In this document: positions 36,198 through 44,000 of the stretch, piece after piece
How positions within the stretch are numbered: position 1 is the first letter of the stretch
How the letters are laid out: the number at the start of each line of letters is the position of its first letter
DNA from: Planctomycetaceae bacterium
Lineage (GTDB): Bacteria; Planctomycetota; Planctomycetia; Planctomycetales; Planctomycetaceae
Assembly (NCBI GenBank): GCA_021732785.1
Contig: JAKFUG010000052.1
Coordinates: forward strand, 1 to 64,000
Direction: 5' to 3'
Length of the DNA stretch: 64,000 bases
Made by a program: the position numbers and the translations under genes
The notes under the pieces: generated by a model
The model's database searches: none
Told to the model about the DNA's origin: nothing
The model's input: only the letters and a program-made list of their open reading frames with translations

Positions 36198-36485
36198 TTA
36201 TGGCGTCGTGGTAGGCGTCGCTCCTTCTTCAATTGCATCGGCTTTCCGCTCGCCTTCTTTCTTGATGGCGTCGGCTTTACGTTCGCCGGCAGACTCCAGT
36301 GAGTTCGCCTGATCGCGAATCGCATCCGCCGTATTCGCCGTCCCTTCCTTCACCTTTTCGGCATCGTGTTTCGACTCTTGCCGCACGGCGTCCGCCTGAC
36401 GTTGAACGGGCGTTTTTTCGCATCCCAGTCCCATGGCCATCATCGCAACGGCTGCAAGCGTAGTCCAGGTTCCCTGTTTCATCAT
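36198..36485 (-). CDS. Small lipoprotein with charged helical repeats
   Basis: The frame is open further upstream, but the ATGATG pair at 36485/36482, preceded by CCGGAGCATC, gives a 95-residue lipoprotein. It has a hydrophobic stretch and a lipobox ending MGLGC near residue 22. The rest is a charged helix built on repeats of GERKADAI (for example SAGERKADAIKKEGERKADAI), likely a coiled coil extending from the outer-membrane or inner-membrane anchor. No family is recognised. A sigma-54-type promoter at 36598-36612 precedes it and is divergent from that of the DUF2383 gene. Confidence 0.75.
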   Translation of the reverse strand: MMKQGTWTTLAAVAMMAMGLGCEKTPVQRQADAVRQESKHDAEKVKEGTANTADAIRDQANSLESAGERKADAIKKEGERKADAIEEGATPTTTP

Positions 36486-36597
36486 GATGCTCCGGTTCAA
36501 AAGACAATTTCCACGAACGGTTCTCATGAACCGCCGGCGTTCAACTCCGCCGCGCTTCACATTGTGTGGGCGCCGCCTCGATTCCGGATTCGTTTCA

Positions 36598-36612
36598 GCA
36601 GACGGTGTGCCG
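36598..36612 (-). promoter_or_regulatory. Candidate sigma-54 promoter for lipoprotein gene
   Basis: The minus strand reads CGGCAC-ACCGT-CTGC, eight of ten matches with exact GG-N10-GC spacing, 113 bases upstream of the start. Confidence 0.6.
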
Positions 36613-36668
36613 AAGGTGTTGAGTTCGCAGGAAACCAGAGCGTTGACTCGTAAACTCGCGCGCCGATC

Positions 36669-36707
36669 GATCACTCCGGTCACTGAGCCGACACTCAGCA
36701 CGTGATC
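36669..36707. promoter_or_regulatory. Nested palindrome midway between divergent promoters
   Basis: GATCAC (36669) pairs with GTGATC (36702), and inside it CTGAG (36683) pairs with CTCAG (36694). The element lies 57 and 50 bases from the two sigma-54-type promoters that flank it, a suitable place for a shared activator-binding site. That role is inferred. Confidence 0.4.
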
Positions 36708-36756
36708 GCCACGTCCGAAGACAGGAATTCGGCAGAACCGAGGCGTTCCGATCGCG

Positions 36757-36771
36757 CGGCATACCGATTGC
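36757..36771 (+). promoter_or_regulatory. Candidate sigma-54 promoter for DUF2383 gene
   Basis: CGGCAT-ACCGA-TTGC has eight of ten matches, followed by T, 76 bases before the ATG at 36847. Confidence 0.65.
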
Positions 36772-36846
36772 TTCCCTGATGGAAAGTGTTTCACGGTGCC
36801 GCTTCAGGCTCGTGAATGAGAAGTTCACTCGATCGCGAAGGAATCC

Positions 36847-37323
36847 ATGATGGCACTCGAAACGAAGCTTAATCTCACCAAAGAAACGTTGGAGACGGTT
36901 CAGGATCTGGTCCAGATGAACATCGACAGTCGCGATGGTTTTCGCCATGCTTCCAAAAGCATCGAAGACTTGGCGTTGTCGGAAGTGTTCGACTTTCTGG
37001 CTGACCAACGGGATCAACAGGCGGACGAATTGTCCTCCTACGCAGCATTGAACGGCGAACGCCCGCGCCGCGAGGGTTCCTATCTCGCAGCGCTGCACCG
37101 CACCTGGATTGACATTCGTGAATTGCTCAGCAGCAAAGACACGGTTGCGGTCTTGGAAGAAGCGGAGCGGGGTGAAGATGCGATCAAGGCCGCGTACAAG
37201 GAAGCCTTGCAGCAGACGGCGGGCAGTGCCATGACGGACGTGCTGAATCAGCAGTTCGCCCTGGTCAAGCAGTCTCATGATCGCATTCGCGATTTGCGTG
37301 ACCTCTACAAAGCGGGTTGCTAA
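36847..37323 (+). CDS. PA2169-family (DUF2383) four-helix-bundle protein
   Basis: The 158-residue cytoplasmic protein matches the DUF2383/PA2169 ferritin-like family. Typical blocks are ETVQDLVQMNIDSRDGFRHA near residue 18 and FLADQRDQQADELSSYAALNG near 56, followed by a helix with EEAERGEDAIKAAYKEAL near 108. Family members form four-helix bundles and are often found in stress or stationary-phase gene sets. Metal binding is not established. ATG codons at 36847 and 36850 are both possible, with AAGGA upstream. A strong terminator follows at 37383-37419. Confidence 0.9.
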   Translation: MMALETKLNLTKETLETVQDLVQMNIDSRDGFRHASKSIEDLALSEVFDFLADQRDQQADELSSYAALNGERPRREGSYLAALHRTWIDIRELLSSKDTVAVLEEAERGEDAIKAAYKEALQQTAGSAMTDVLNQQFALVKQSHDRIRDLRDLYKAGC

Positions 37324-37382
37324 CCCTCGCTGCGAACCACAAACGCGGCAGTGACAGAGAACGAGAATTCGTTCGTCATGAT

Positions 37383-37419
37383 AACGGGATCCCCCGATGC
37401 CACATCGGGGGATCCCGTT
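37383..37419 (+). terminator. Strong intrinsic terminator
   Basis: A perfect 17-bp stem (AACGGGATCCCCCGATG and its complement) with a 3-base loop and a following T-run lies 60 bases after the DUF2383 stop. Confidence 0.85.
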
Positions 37420-37538
37420 TCTTGCGCAGTATGAGTCAGTAACAAACTGTCACCACCGGGCTGAAGTCGGAGTGACGTCTTCAGCGAACACGTCCGCTGC
37501 CAATGGTTCGTGAGCGCAGGCCACTCATCGATAACGAC

Positions 37539-37579
37539 GCAGGCTTTGAGGGCGCTCGGAAAACGCCCTCAAAGCCTGC
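37539..37579. terminator. Second hairpin between convergent genes
   Basis: A perfect 16-bp stem GCAGGCTTTGAGGGCG with its complement has a 9-base loop. It lies 34 bases after the stop of the minus-strand gene at 37613 and probably serves that gene. Confidence 0.65.
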
Positions 37580-37612
37580 TGTGTCAAAGTCGGCTGTCGC
37601 GACTCAGACATT

Positions 37613-37906
37613 TCAGACCTTGATGTTGCGGACCGCGGCGATGGATTTAATTTGCTTGCCGTCCATCGTGATGGTGACAGCATCTCCGCGCATCAACTCC
37701 ATCAAACCGGCGGACTTGCCGTTTAACGTGACTTTGGCCCCGCTGGGAACGGCGAAAGTCTGCATCATCTGCCCGGCGGAATCACTGACGCTCAGTTTTC
37801 CTTCCGTCACGGTTGTGACTTTACCGTCAAAGACCTGGTCGTTCGCGACGTCGGGCCCCGTGGCAAGGTTGGCGGCGACGGCGACGGAAATCAGACAGCA
37901 CCACAT
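37613..37906 (-). CDS. Small exported protein, function unknown
   Basis: The ATG at 37906, with GGAG seven bases upstream, gives 97 residues starting with a short signal peptide (MWCCLISVAVAANLA). A longer frame from 37936 would leave almost no leader after the promoter candidate at 37956-37970. The mature part is a small beta-rich domain with DGKVTTVTEGKLSVSD near residue 28, FAVPSGAKVTLNG near 52 and MRGDAVTITMDG near 72, resembling small OB-fold-like domains that occur after a signal peptide in planctomycetes. No family name can be given with confidence. Confidence 0.7.
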   Translation of the reverse strand: MWCCLISVAVAANLATGPDVANDQVFDGKVTTVTEGKLSVSDSAGQMMQTFAVPSGAKVTLNGKSAGLMELMRGDAVTITMDGKQIKSIAAVRNIKV

Positions 37907-37955
37907 GATTATCTCCACTGTTTGGAATCGGCCCACAACTCAGTCCACTGGCGAT

Positions 37956-37970
37956 GCAGTTTCTGTTCCA
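37956..37970 (-). promoter_or_regulatory. Candidate sigma-54 promoter for the 37906 gene
   Basis: The minus strand reads TGGAAC-AGAAA-CTGC, eight of ten matches with exact spacing, 50 bases upstream of the start codon. Confidence 0.55.
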
Positions 37971-38253
37971 GCCGCCCATGCGCTGCTCTCCGGCGAGCAA
38001 AGCGGAATCCCTTCGAGAAATTCCTCTGCGCTGAAGGATCGGCCACCAAATCGGTCGGTCAGCATCCATCCAGCCCTCGGCGTTCAAGCCACTACGGTGT
38101 GTTCTCAACCTGAGCGCCAGCTTATGGTTGCGGACATTCGCGAAGGCTTCGGCACGCTGCTTGCGAAGAGTCTTCCGCCGACGACACGAACATTGATGTG
38201 ATTGCAGATTGAAGCTGGTTCGGGAATGGCATCACTGACGTGTCAGGTCAGAC

Positions 38254-38268
38254 AGGCATTTTGAATGC
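38254..38268 (+). promoter_or_regulatory. Candidate sigma-54 promoter for the Tyr/Gly-rich gene
   Basis: AGGCAT-TTTGA-ATGC has seven of ten matches with the GG and GC cores correctly spaced, 66 bases before the ATG at 38334. CTGACGTGTCAG, a small palindrome, lies just upstream at 38235-38246. Confidence 0.45.
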
Positions 38269-38333
38269 AGCAGGAAGGCTCCGTCGTTCATAAATCGATG
38301 GAGGAATCTTGTTGATTAAAGAAGGAGAGCATC

Positions 38334-38651
38334 ATGTTTCGTAAGGTGTTGATTGCTGCGGTGGCAGCCGGGGCAACGTTGGGGATGTTCGCAGAACCGA
38401 CACAGGCCGATGCCCGTGCTCGCGTGCGGTTTTACTCGGGTCCCAACGTGACCTCGGTGCGGTGGCGCGGCGGCGTGGTCCGCAGCTACCATCCCTACGG
38501 CGGTTACTATCGGCCATATTATGGCGGCGTCGGTATCACCTATGGCCGGCCGAACTATGGTTATTCGGTTCCATACGGCTACAGTTATCCGCCGACCAAC
38601 TACGGCTACAACTCTCCGCAGTACGGCGGCGGCGTGTATTACCAGTATTGA
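38334..38651 (+). CDS. Tyr/Gly/Pro-rich exported protein
   Basis: The 105-residue protein has a clean signal peptide (MFRKVLIAAVAAGATLGMFA, cleavage near ADA). The mature part is dominated by Tyr, Gly and Pro in loose repeats (PYGGYYRP, YYGGVGI, PNYGYSVPYGYSYPP). Such sequences are typical of surface or matrix-associated structural proteins and can cross-link or adhere. No enzymatic motif is present. The ribosome site GAAGGAG is strong. It lies between a divergent small exported protein and the csbD gene and is probably co-regulated with them. Confidence 0.78.
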   Translation: MFRKVLIAAVAAGATLGMFAEPTQADARARVRFYSGPNVTSVRWRGGVVRSYHPYGGYYRPYYGGVGITYGRPNYGYSVPYGYSYPPTNYGYNSPQYGGGVYYQY

Positions 38652-38766
38652 GCGGCTCGCAACCCCTGTCCACGACTTTCGGTCTGGGCATCTAAACCGA
38701 CAACGGCACGACAATCGGCCATGATCTCGTGATCGGGTCCTGGGCCGTTATCAAAGGAGAAACGCG

Positions 38767-38973
38767 ATGAACTGGGATCAACTGCAGGGAAATTGGAAGC
38801 AGTTCAAAGGGCAAGTGCAACAACAGTGGGGCAAGTTGACCAGCGATGATTTGGATGTCATCGATGGTCAACGGGAAGAACTGGTGGGACGGATTCAATC
38901 TCGCTACGGCTATGCCAAAGAGCGGGCCGAGAAGGAAATCGAGGCGTTCTGTCAGCACTGCACCAAATGCTGA
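38767..38973 (+). CDS. csbD: CsbD-family stress protein
   Basis: The 68-residue protein is a complete CsbD domain: MNWDQLQGNWKQFKGQVQQ at the start and then a DVIDGQREELVGRIQSRYG block. CsbD-like proteins are induced by general stress in many bacteria, but their molecular role is unknown. The last residues, FCQHCTKC, add three Cys and a His, unusual for the family and possibly metal-binding. AAAGGAG precedes the ATG. No correctly spaced -24/-12 sequence was found in front of it, so it may be read from the upstream gene, which has no terminator. Confidence 0.88.
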   Translation: MNWDQLQGNWKQFKGQVQQQWGKLTSDDLDVIDGQREELVGRIQSRYGYAKERAEKEIEAFCQHCTKC

Positions 38974-39132
38974 TCCACCATTAAGTTCGGATTCGTGTTG
39001 ACGGAATGACCGGGAATCAGTCGCAGCGGGAAGCGCGTCGCTTTGTCGACCGCGGCTCGCTGCGGCTGATTCTTTCGTTTTTGCCCTTCGCTCTTCGGCA
39101 AAATCAATTTTCAGTGCGGAATCGCTCCCATC

Positions 39133-39147
39133 GGGAATACGACTTGC
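39133..39147 (+). promoter_or_regulatory. Weak candidate sigma-54 promoter for DUF1571 gene
   Basis: GGGAAT-ACGAC-TTGC keeps the GG-N10-GC spacing and a perfect TTGC but only three of six positions in the -24 half, seven of ten overall. It is 70 bases before the ATG at 39217. Confidence 0.35.
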
Positions 39148-39216
39148 AATCGGAAGTGAATCACAAACACACGGCGCATGAAATCGCGTCGATCATCATT
39201 CCAAGAGGAAGTACAA

Positions 39217-40122
39217 ATGACGATCGCTTCACCAACGACATGGGGATGGATTAGCTGCGTTGCCGCAGGCATGGGAAGTGCGCTCTTTTTGTCTTCGAGC
39301 CCTCCGAATGAAGGAGAGGATCACGGTCGGCAATCGACCACGTTGCACGCGGCGATGTCGCCCTCGGAAGATCGCAGGCACATTGAAGCCTCTGCTGATG
39401 AAATACAGTCTGCAGAAAAAACATTGCGTCAGAAGGTGGAATTCCTCGAACGGGGACGGGAGTTTCTCCGCACGAAAGCTGGGTATACCGCACGCTTTTT
39501 GAAACAGGAATTCGTTCAGGACGAATTGCTGGACGAACAAAGCATTCTGCTGAAATGTCGGCGGGAACCGTTCAGTGTCTATCTCGCCTGGGAAGCGGGA
39601 AGCCAGGGACGTGAAGTGTTGTTCGTGGAGGGGGAAAACAACGGGAAACTCATCGCGCACGAAGGGGGGTGGAAAGCCCGTTTGCCGTCAATGTCTCTGA
39701 AACCGGACTGTTCTCTGGCAATGGCGGATGCCCGGTATCCCGTTACGGATGCGGGATTGGCCGGTCTTGTGGAAATCATGCTGGCCACGCACCGGCAAGA
39801 TCTGAGTCATGCTTCCTATGCGTCATGCACCGTTCGCAAAAGTGAAGGGGCAAACTCGCGGCCCTGCTATGAATTCACCACGCGTTACAAGAGCGCGGCC
39901 GAGTCGCCGATTTACCGAAAGTCGATTACATGCGTCGATGAAGAATGGAACCTTCCGCTCATCACCCATCATTTTACATGGCCGAAAAAAAATCCCGCCG
40001 GTACGGAAGACGCCCTTGATGCCGATACGCTGATTGAGGCCTATCGGTTTGATGACGTTGATTTCCACTATCAACCGCAAGCGGCCGACTTCGATCGTTC
40101 CAATGCGGCTTATCATTTTTAA
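39217..40122 (+). CDS. DUF1571 exported protein
   Basis: From the ATG at 39217 (AAGAGGAAGT upstream) the protein has 301 residues and a short hydrophobic N-terminal segment (ISCVAAGMGSALFLSSS) that may act as an export signal or anchor. The DUF1571 region covers most of the remainder. YTARFLKQEFVQDELLDEQSILLKCRREPFSVYL near 90-125 and REVLFVEGENNGKLIAHEGGW near 130-150 are the recognisable parts, resembling the beta-sheet shell of LolA-like lipid carriers. The family is common in planctomycetes and its role is unproven. A 503-bp gap follows. Confidence 0.82.
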   Translation: MTIASPTTWGWISCVAAGMGSALFLSSSPPNEGEDHGRQSTTLHAAMSPSEDRRHIEASADEIQSAEKTLRQKVEFLERGREFLRTKAGYTARFLKQEFVQDELLDEQSILLKCRREPFSVYLAWEAGSQGREVLFVEGENNGKLIAHEGGWKARLPSMSLKPDCSLAMADARYPVTDAGLAGLVEIMLATHRQDLSHASYASCTVRKSEGANSRPCYEFTTRYKSAAESPIYRKSITCVDEEWNLPLITHHFTWPKKNPAGTEDALDADTLIEAYRFDDVDFHYQPQAADFDRSNAAYHF

Positions 40123-40507
40123 TGCTCGCGGAACGAACGTAGACCTGCTACCGTGCATTTGCCAGAAGGCCGAGCAAAACTCTTGAGTCGCCGCGGTAGA
40201 GCGGAGATCGTCTCCAGCAAGGCCACAGGATAACATGCAGCAATCAAGCGGGCGTGCATCCTCATCTTCTGCTGGGTAAGTACAACTTATCCATCTCCGG
40301 GCTGATCGGCGAAATTGCTTGCCGCATCGAGATCAGTTCTATAGGCACTCCCTTTTGGGATTGTCGCTCGAGCGACCAGGTTGATCGCTGAGCCGCCAAA
40401 TTCAGGGGGCGGTTTCGACGGCTTACGGCCTGTCGCTCAATTTAATGCCGTGAAAATCCTGATAAACCGCAGAATTGCTTCAAGGCATACTGCAGTTGAC
40501 AAATTCG

Positions 40508-40522
40508 TGGCACGCATCTTGC
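40508..40522 (+). promoter_or_regulatory. Consensus sigma-54 promoter upstream of the glucan synthase
   Basis: TGGCAC-GCATC-TTGC matches all ten consensus positions. It is 104 bases before the small ORF at 40626 and 512 bases before the giant synthase gene. The gap from 40123 to here shows no other feature. Confidence 0.8.
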
Positions 40523-40625
40523 GATGTCGGTCCGTCATGCTCGCGAACGTGCCCCGAGGAACTGGGGACAAAGCCGTTCAGTGGATTTCAAGGGCATTCC
40601 TCTGCCCTCACAAAGGATTTGAATC

Positions 40626-40847
40626 ATGCCCCGCCTTGCCGATCTTCGACGTCAATATGTTTCCGCCACGGAGTTTTCGGATCGTGAAACACACGCTGGC
40701 GAATCTCTAGTTTCCGATGTGCGTAGTCGACTTTCCTCTTCCGAGATGGTTGAGAAAAAAGTCGGAGCCGCACTCGGTCTGTGCTACTGGATCGTGGGAG
40801 GCGTCCGCGGATCGGTCCGCTCTGCTTCGCGCCGCAGTCACGCTTAA
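40626..40847 (+). CDS. Small hypothetical protein, leader of the glucan synthase gene
   Basis: This is a 73-residue frame beginning MPRLADLRRQYVSATEF and containing one hydrophobic patch (GAALGLCYWIVGGVRGS) flanked by basic residues. No family is recognised. It is supported by its position 104 bases downstream of a perfect -24/-12 sequence and by an AAAGGA stretch ten bases ahead of the ATG. A non-coding leader that only happens to hold this frame is the alternative. Confidence 0.4.
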   Translation: MPRLADLRRQYVSATEFSDRETHAGESLVSDVRSRLSSSEMVEKKVGAALGLCYWIVGGVRGSVRSASRRSHA

Positions 40848-41033
40848 CGCATGCAGCGGGATATCCGCTATCAGACGAAAAACGATCGCAGTCTGACAAT
40901 CGCCCGCTTGTGAAAGCGATGGCTGATGCGACATCGCTCGGGATCGTGAAAGTCGATCTTTCAGCAGGTGGAAGCATCGCTTATCCGCAATCACACGCGG
41001 GCGATTCGTTTTTTAAGCACAGGAGTGTGGACT

Positions 41034-44000
41034 ATGCCCATTAATGCTTCGCGGCAACCGTCCCGATGGAACTGGACATCCAGGGGTAAAGTCCCAGCCG
41101 CGGTCTTCCAGCCGGAAGATAGTGTCGGTCAGGCTCCTTTACGCGGCGAACAGTTCAGTCTCGATCATCTTCGTTCTTATGCCATCGAATTGGCCCAGGC
41201 CCTGCCGCCGCAAAAAAAACCTGTTGCAGCGCGGGGATTTCACCAGCGTGCCGGAGAAAATGGGCGCATTCTCCGCTTCGCCCACCAGGCCATTGCCGAT
41301 GCAATCAATTTAGGCGAGCCCCTCGGTCCGGACGCCGAATGGCTGCTTGATAATTTTTATGTGGTTGAAGAACAGCTCCGCGAAATTAGCGACGACCTAC
41401 CTGTCGGTTATTTTTTAGAACTCCCGAAGCTCGCGGATGGTCAGCCGCGAGTCTATGGCATCGCGGAAAAGCTGATCGTTCATACCGATAGTGCGATCGA
41501 CCCCGAGGCGGTAACGGCCTTCATCAACGAATTTCAAACGGTGACACCACTGACCATTGGTGAGGTGTGGGCCCTCCCCATCATGTTTCGCTTGGCGCTC
41601 GTCGAGAATCTCCGGCGGCTGGCCGTCCAAATGCTGGTGATTCGACATCATCGAGCGGAAGCCCGCCGTCGCGCCGACACCTGGCGACAAGGCGATCAAC
41701 GACTGGATCAGTTGCTCCTCAGCAACACACCGCCACAACTGATCGCCCAACTTCTGGTGATGCTCAGCGAGATGGATCGGGACGAGGCCGCGCAATTCGG
41801 TCGGGTGGAGCAAGCCATTGCCGAACTCTATCCCAATGCGCAGCAATACATCCACGATGAACATCGCCGTCAGGCCGCCAATCAAGTCTCCATCGGCAAT
41901 GTCATTACCAGCATGCGGCTCATCTCCGCGTTGGACTGGGTGGCATTCTTTGAACAAACGAATCTGGCGGAACGGACGCTCCGCCGTGATCCGGCGGGTG
42001 TGTATCCCCTGACCGATTTCGAGACCCGCGACCGTTATCGGCATGCGATCGAAGACATTGCCAAGCACTCCGGACAAACCGATATTGCGATTGCGGAACT
42101 CGTGGTGGCACGTGCTCAATCCACGCTGGGATCGATTCCCCCCGACGCGCATTCACCAGAATTCTTTCAAGCACATGTGGGGTATTGGCTGGTCGATGAG
42201 GGCCGCGCTGCTTTCGAGGAGTCCGTCGGCTATTGGCCGGAACCGAGCAAACGCCTGTCGCGCTGGATGCAACGTCATCCCAAGACCACCTATTTCGGAT
42301 TGTTGGGAACCTTGACCGGTCTCGGGATATTCCTCATCGCGGCCATGGCCCGCTCGTGCGGCGCATCATCGGGAATGACCGCGCTGATGGCTATACTCGG
42401 CCTGATGCCCGTGAGTGAATGGGCCGTCTCGCTTGTCAACATGCTGATCACGCGCTGTTTGCCACCGTCGCGATTGCCGAAGCTGGAACTCAAGGAAGGA
42501 ATTCCCACCGAGTATGCGACGATGGTCGTGGTGCCTTCGCTGCTCACGAGTCGCAAGGACATCGCCGGGTTGTTGGAACGGCTCGAAATGCACTATGTGG
42601 CGAATGCGGAGCCGGCATTGCGGTTTGCACTGCTGACCGACTTCAAGGATGCGACCGCACAAGAGATGCCCGATGATCGGGAGTTGCTGGAGCACGCGAT
42701 CACCGGCATTCGCGAATTGAATGCCCGCCACGGGACGACCGAGCGCCGTCCGTTTTACCTGTTTCATCGCGCGCGGAAATGGAATCCCTGCGAACGGGTC
42801 TGGATGGGATGGGAGCGAAAACGCGGGAAATTGGCCGAATTCAACCGCCTTCTGCACGGTGACACCGTCACCTCCTATACCGTGAAAGAAGGTGATCTTG
42901 CGGCCTTGTTCGATTCAAACGGCTGCGCGCGCGAGCGATTTGTCATCACGCTCGATGCCGATACGCAGCTTCCCATGGGGGCCGCCAAGCGGCTCATCAG
43001 CACACTGGCCCATCCCCTGAACTTTCCGCAAATGCATGCGAGCGGCCGCTGCGTGATGCACGGTTACAGCATCATTCAACCGCGCATCACGGTTCCCTTG
43101 TCTGAAGGCCAGCGCACGCGCTTTGCGCAAATCTTTGCGAACAGTCAGGGGATCGATCCTTACGCCACCGCGGCGTCCGATGTGTATCAGGACTTGTTTG
43201 GCGAAGGCAGCTTCACGGGAAAAGGGATCTACCACGTCGAGACGTTCGAGAAGACTTTACAGTATGCCTTTGCAGAAAATCAGATTCTCAGCCATGATTT
43301 GATCGAGGGGTGTCATGCCCGCGTGGGTTTAGCGAGCGACATTGAACTGATCGACGGTTACCCCGCGCGCTACGATACGGAAACCCGACGGATGCACCGC
43401 TGGGTCCGTGGCGATTGGCAAATTCTGCCCTGGTTATTCAACCGCGTGACGAAGACAAACGGCCGAGGCGATAATCATCTCACGTTGCTTTCACGCTGGA
43501 AAATTCTCGATAACTTGCGGCGCAGTCTGGTTCCTCCGACGGTTCTTGTGCTGTTGATCGTCGGGTGGTTTATCCTTCCCGCTGCCGCCGGGTGGTGGTC
43601 GGCGTTCGCCCTGTTGACGGTGGGCTTTCCCGCGTTGATTGGCCTCGTCAACGCCTTGTGGAATTGGCCGCGGAATGGCAACTGGCGGGGACATCTGGCG
43701 ACCGTTTCCCACGATTGGAATCGCTCCGTACAGCAGACGCTGATTACGGCAGCGTGCTTGCCACACCGTGCCTTTGTGATGATCGATGCGATCGTGCGGA
43801 CGCTCGTTCGAATGACGATTACCCGCCACCGGATGCTGGAGTGGGAAACGGCTGCGGATGCGGAGCGACGACTCAGTCAAAGCCGCTGGTCGATGATGCG
43901 GAAGATGTGGTTTCAGCCCGCCTTGGCGCTGCTGCTGACACTTATCCTCCCGAAACCCGCCCTGCCGGCGGCCATCCCCTGGCTGATTGCCTGGTTCCTT

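Noticed and set aside
37503..38201. A 232-codon plus-strand frame opposite the 37613-37906 gene
   Set aside because: The minus frame has a signal peptide, a ribosome site and a promoter candidate. The plus frame covers a terminator hairpin and lacks them.
38704..38718. CGGCAC-GACAA-TCGG as a sigma-54 promoter for csbD
   Set aside because: The -12 element lacks the required C at the right spacing; a GC occurs only one base later, so the spacing rule fails.
40381..40710. A 109-codon frame upstream of the glucan synthase
   Set aside because: It runs across the consensus -24/-12 promoter and has no ribosome site or family match.
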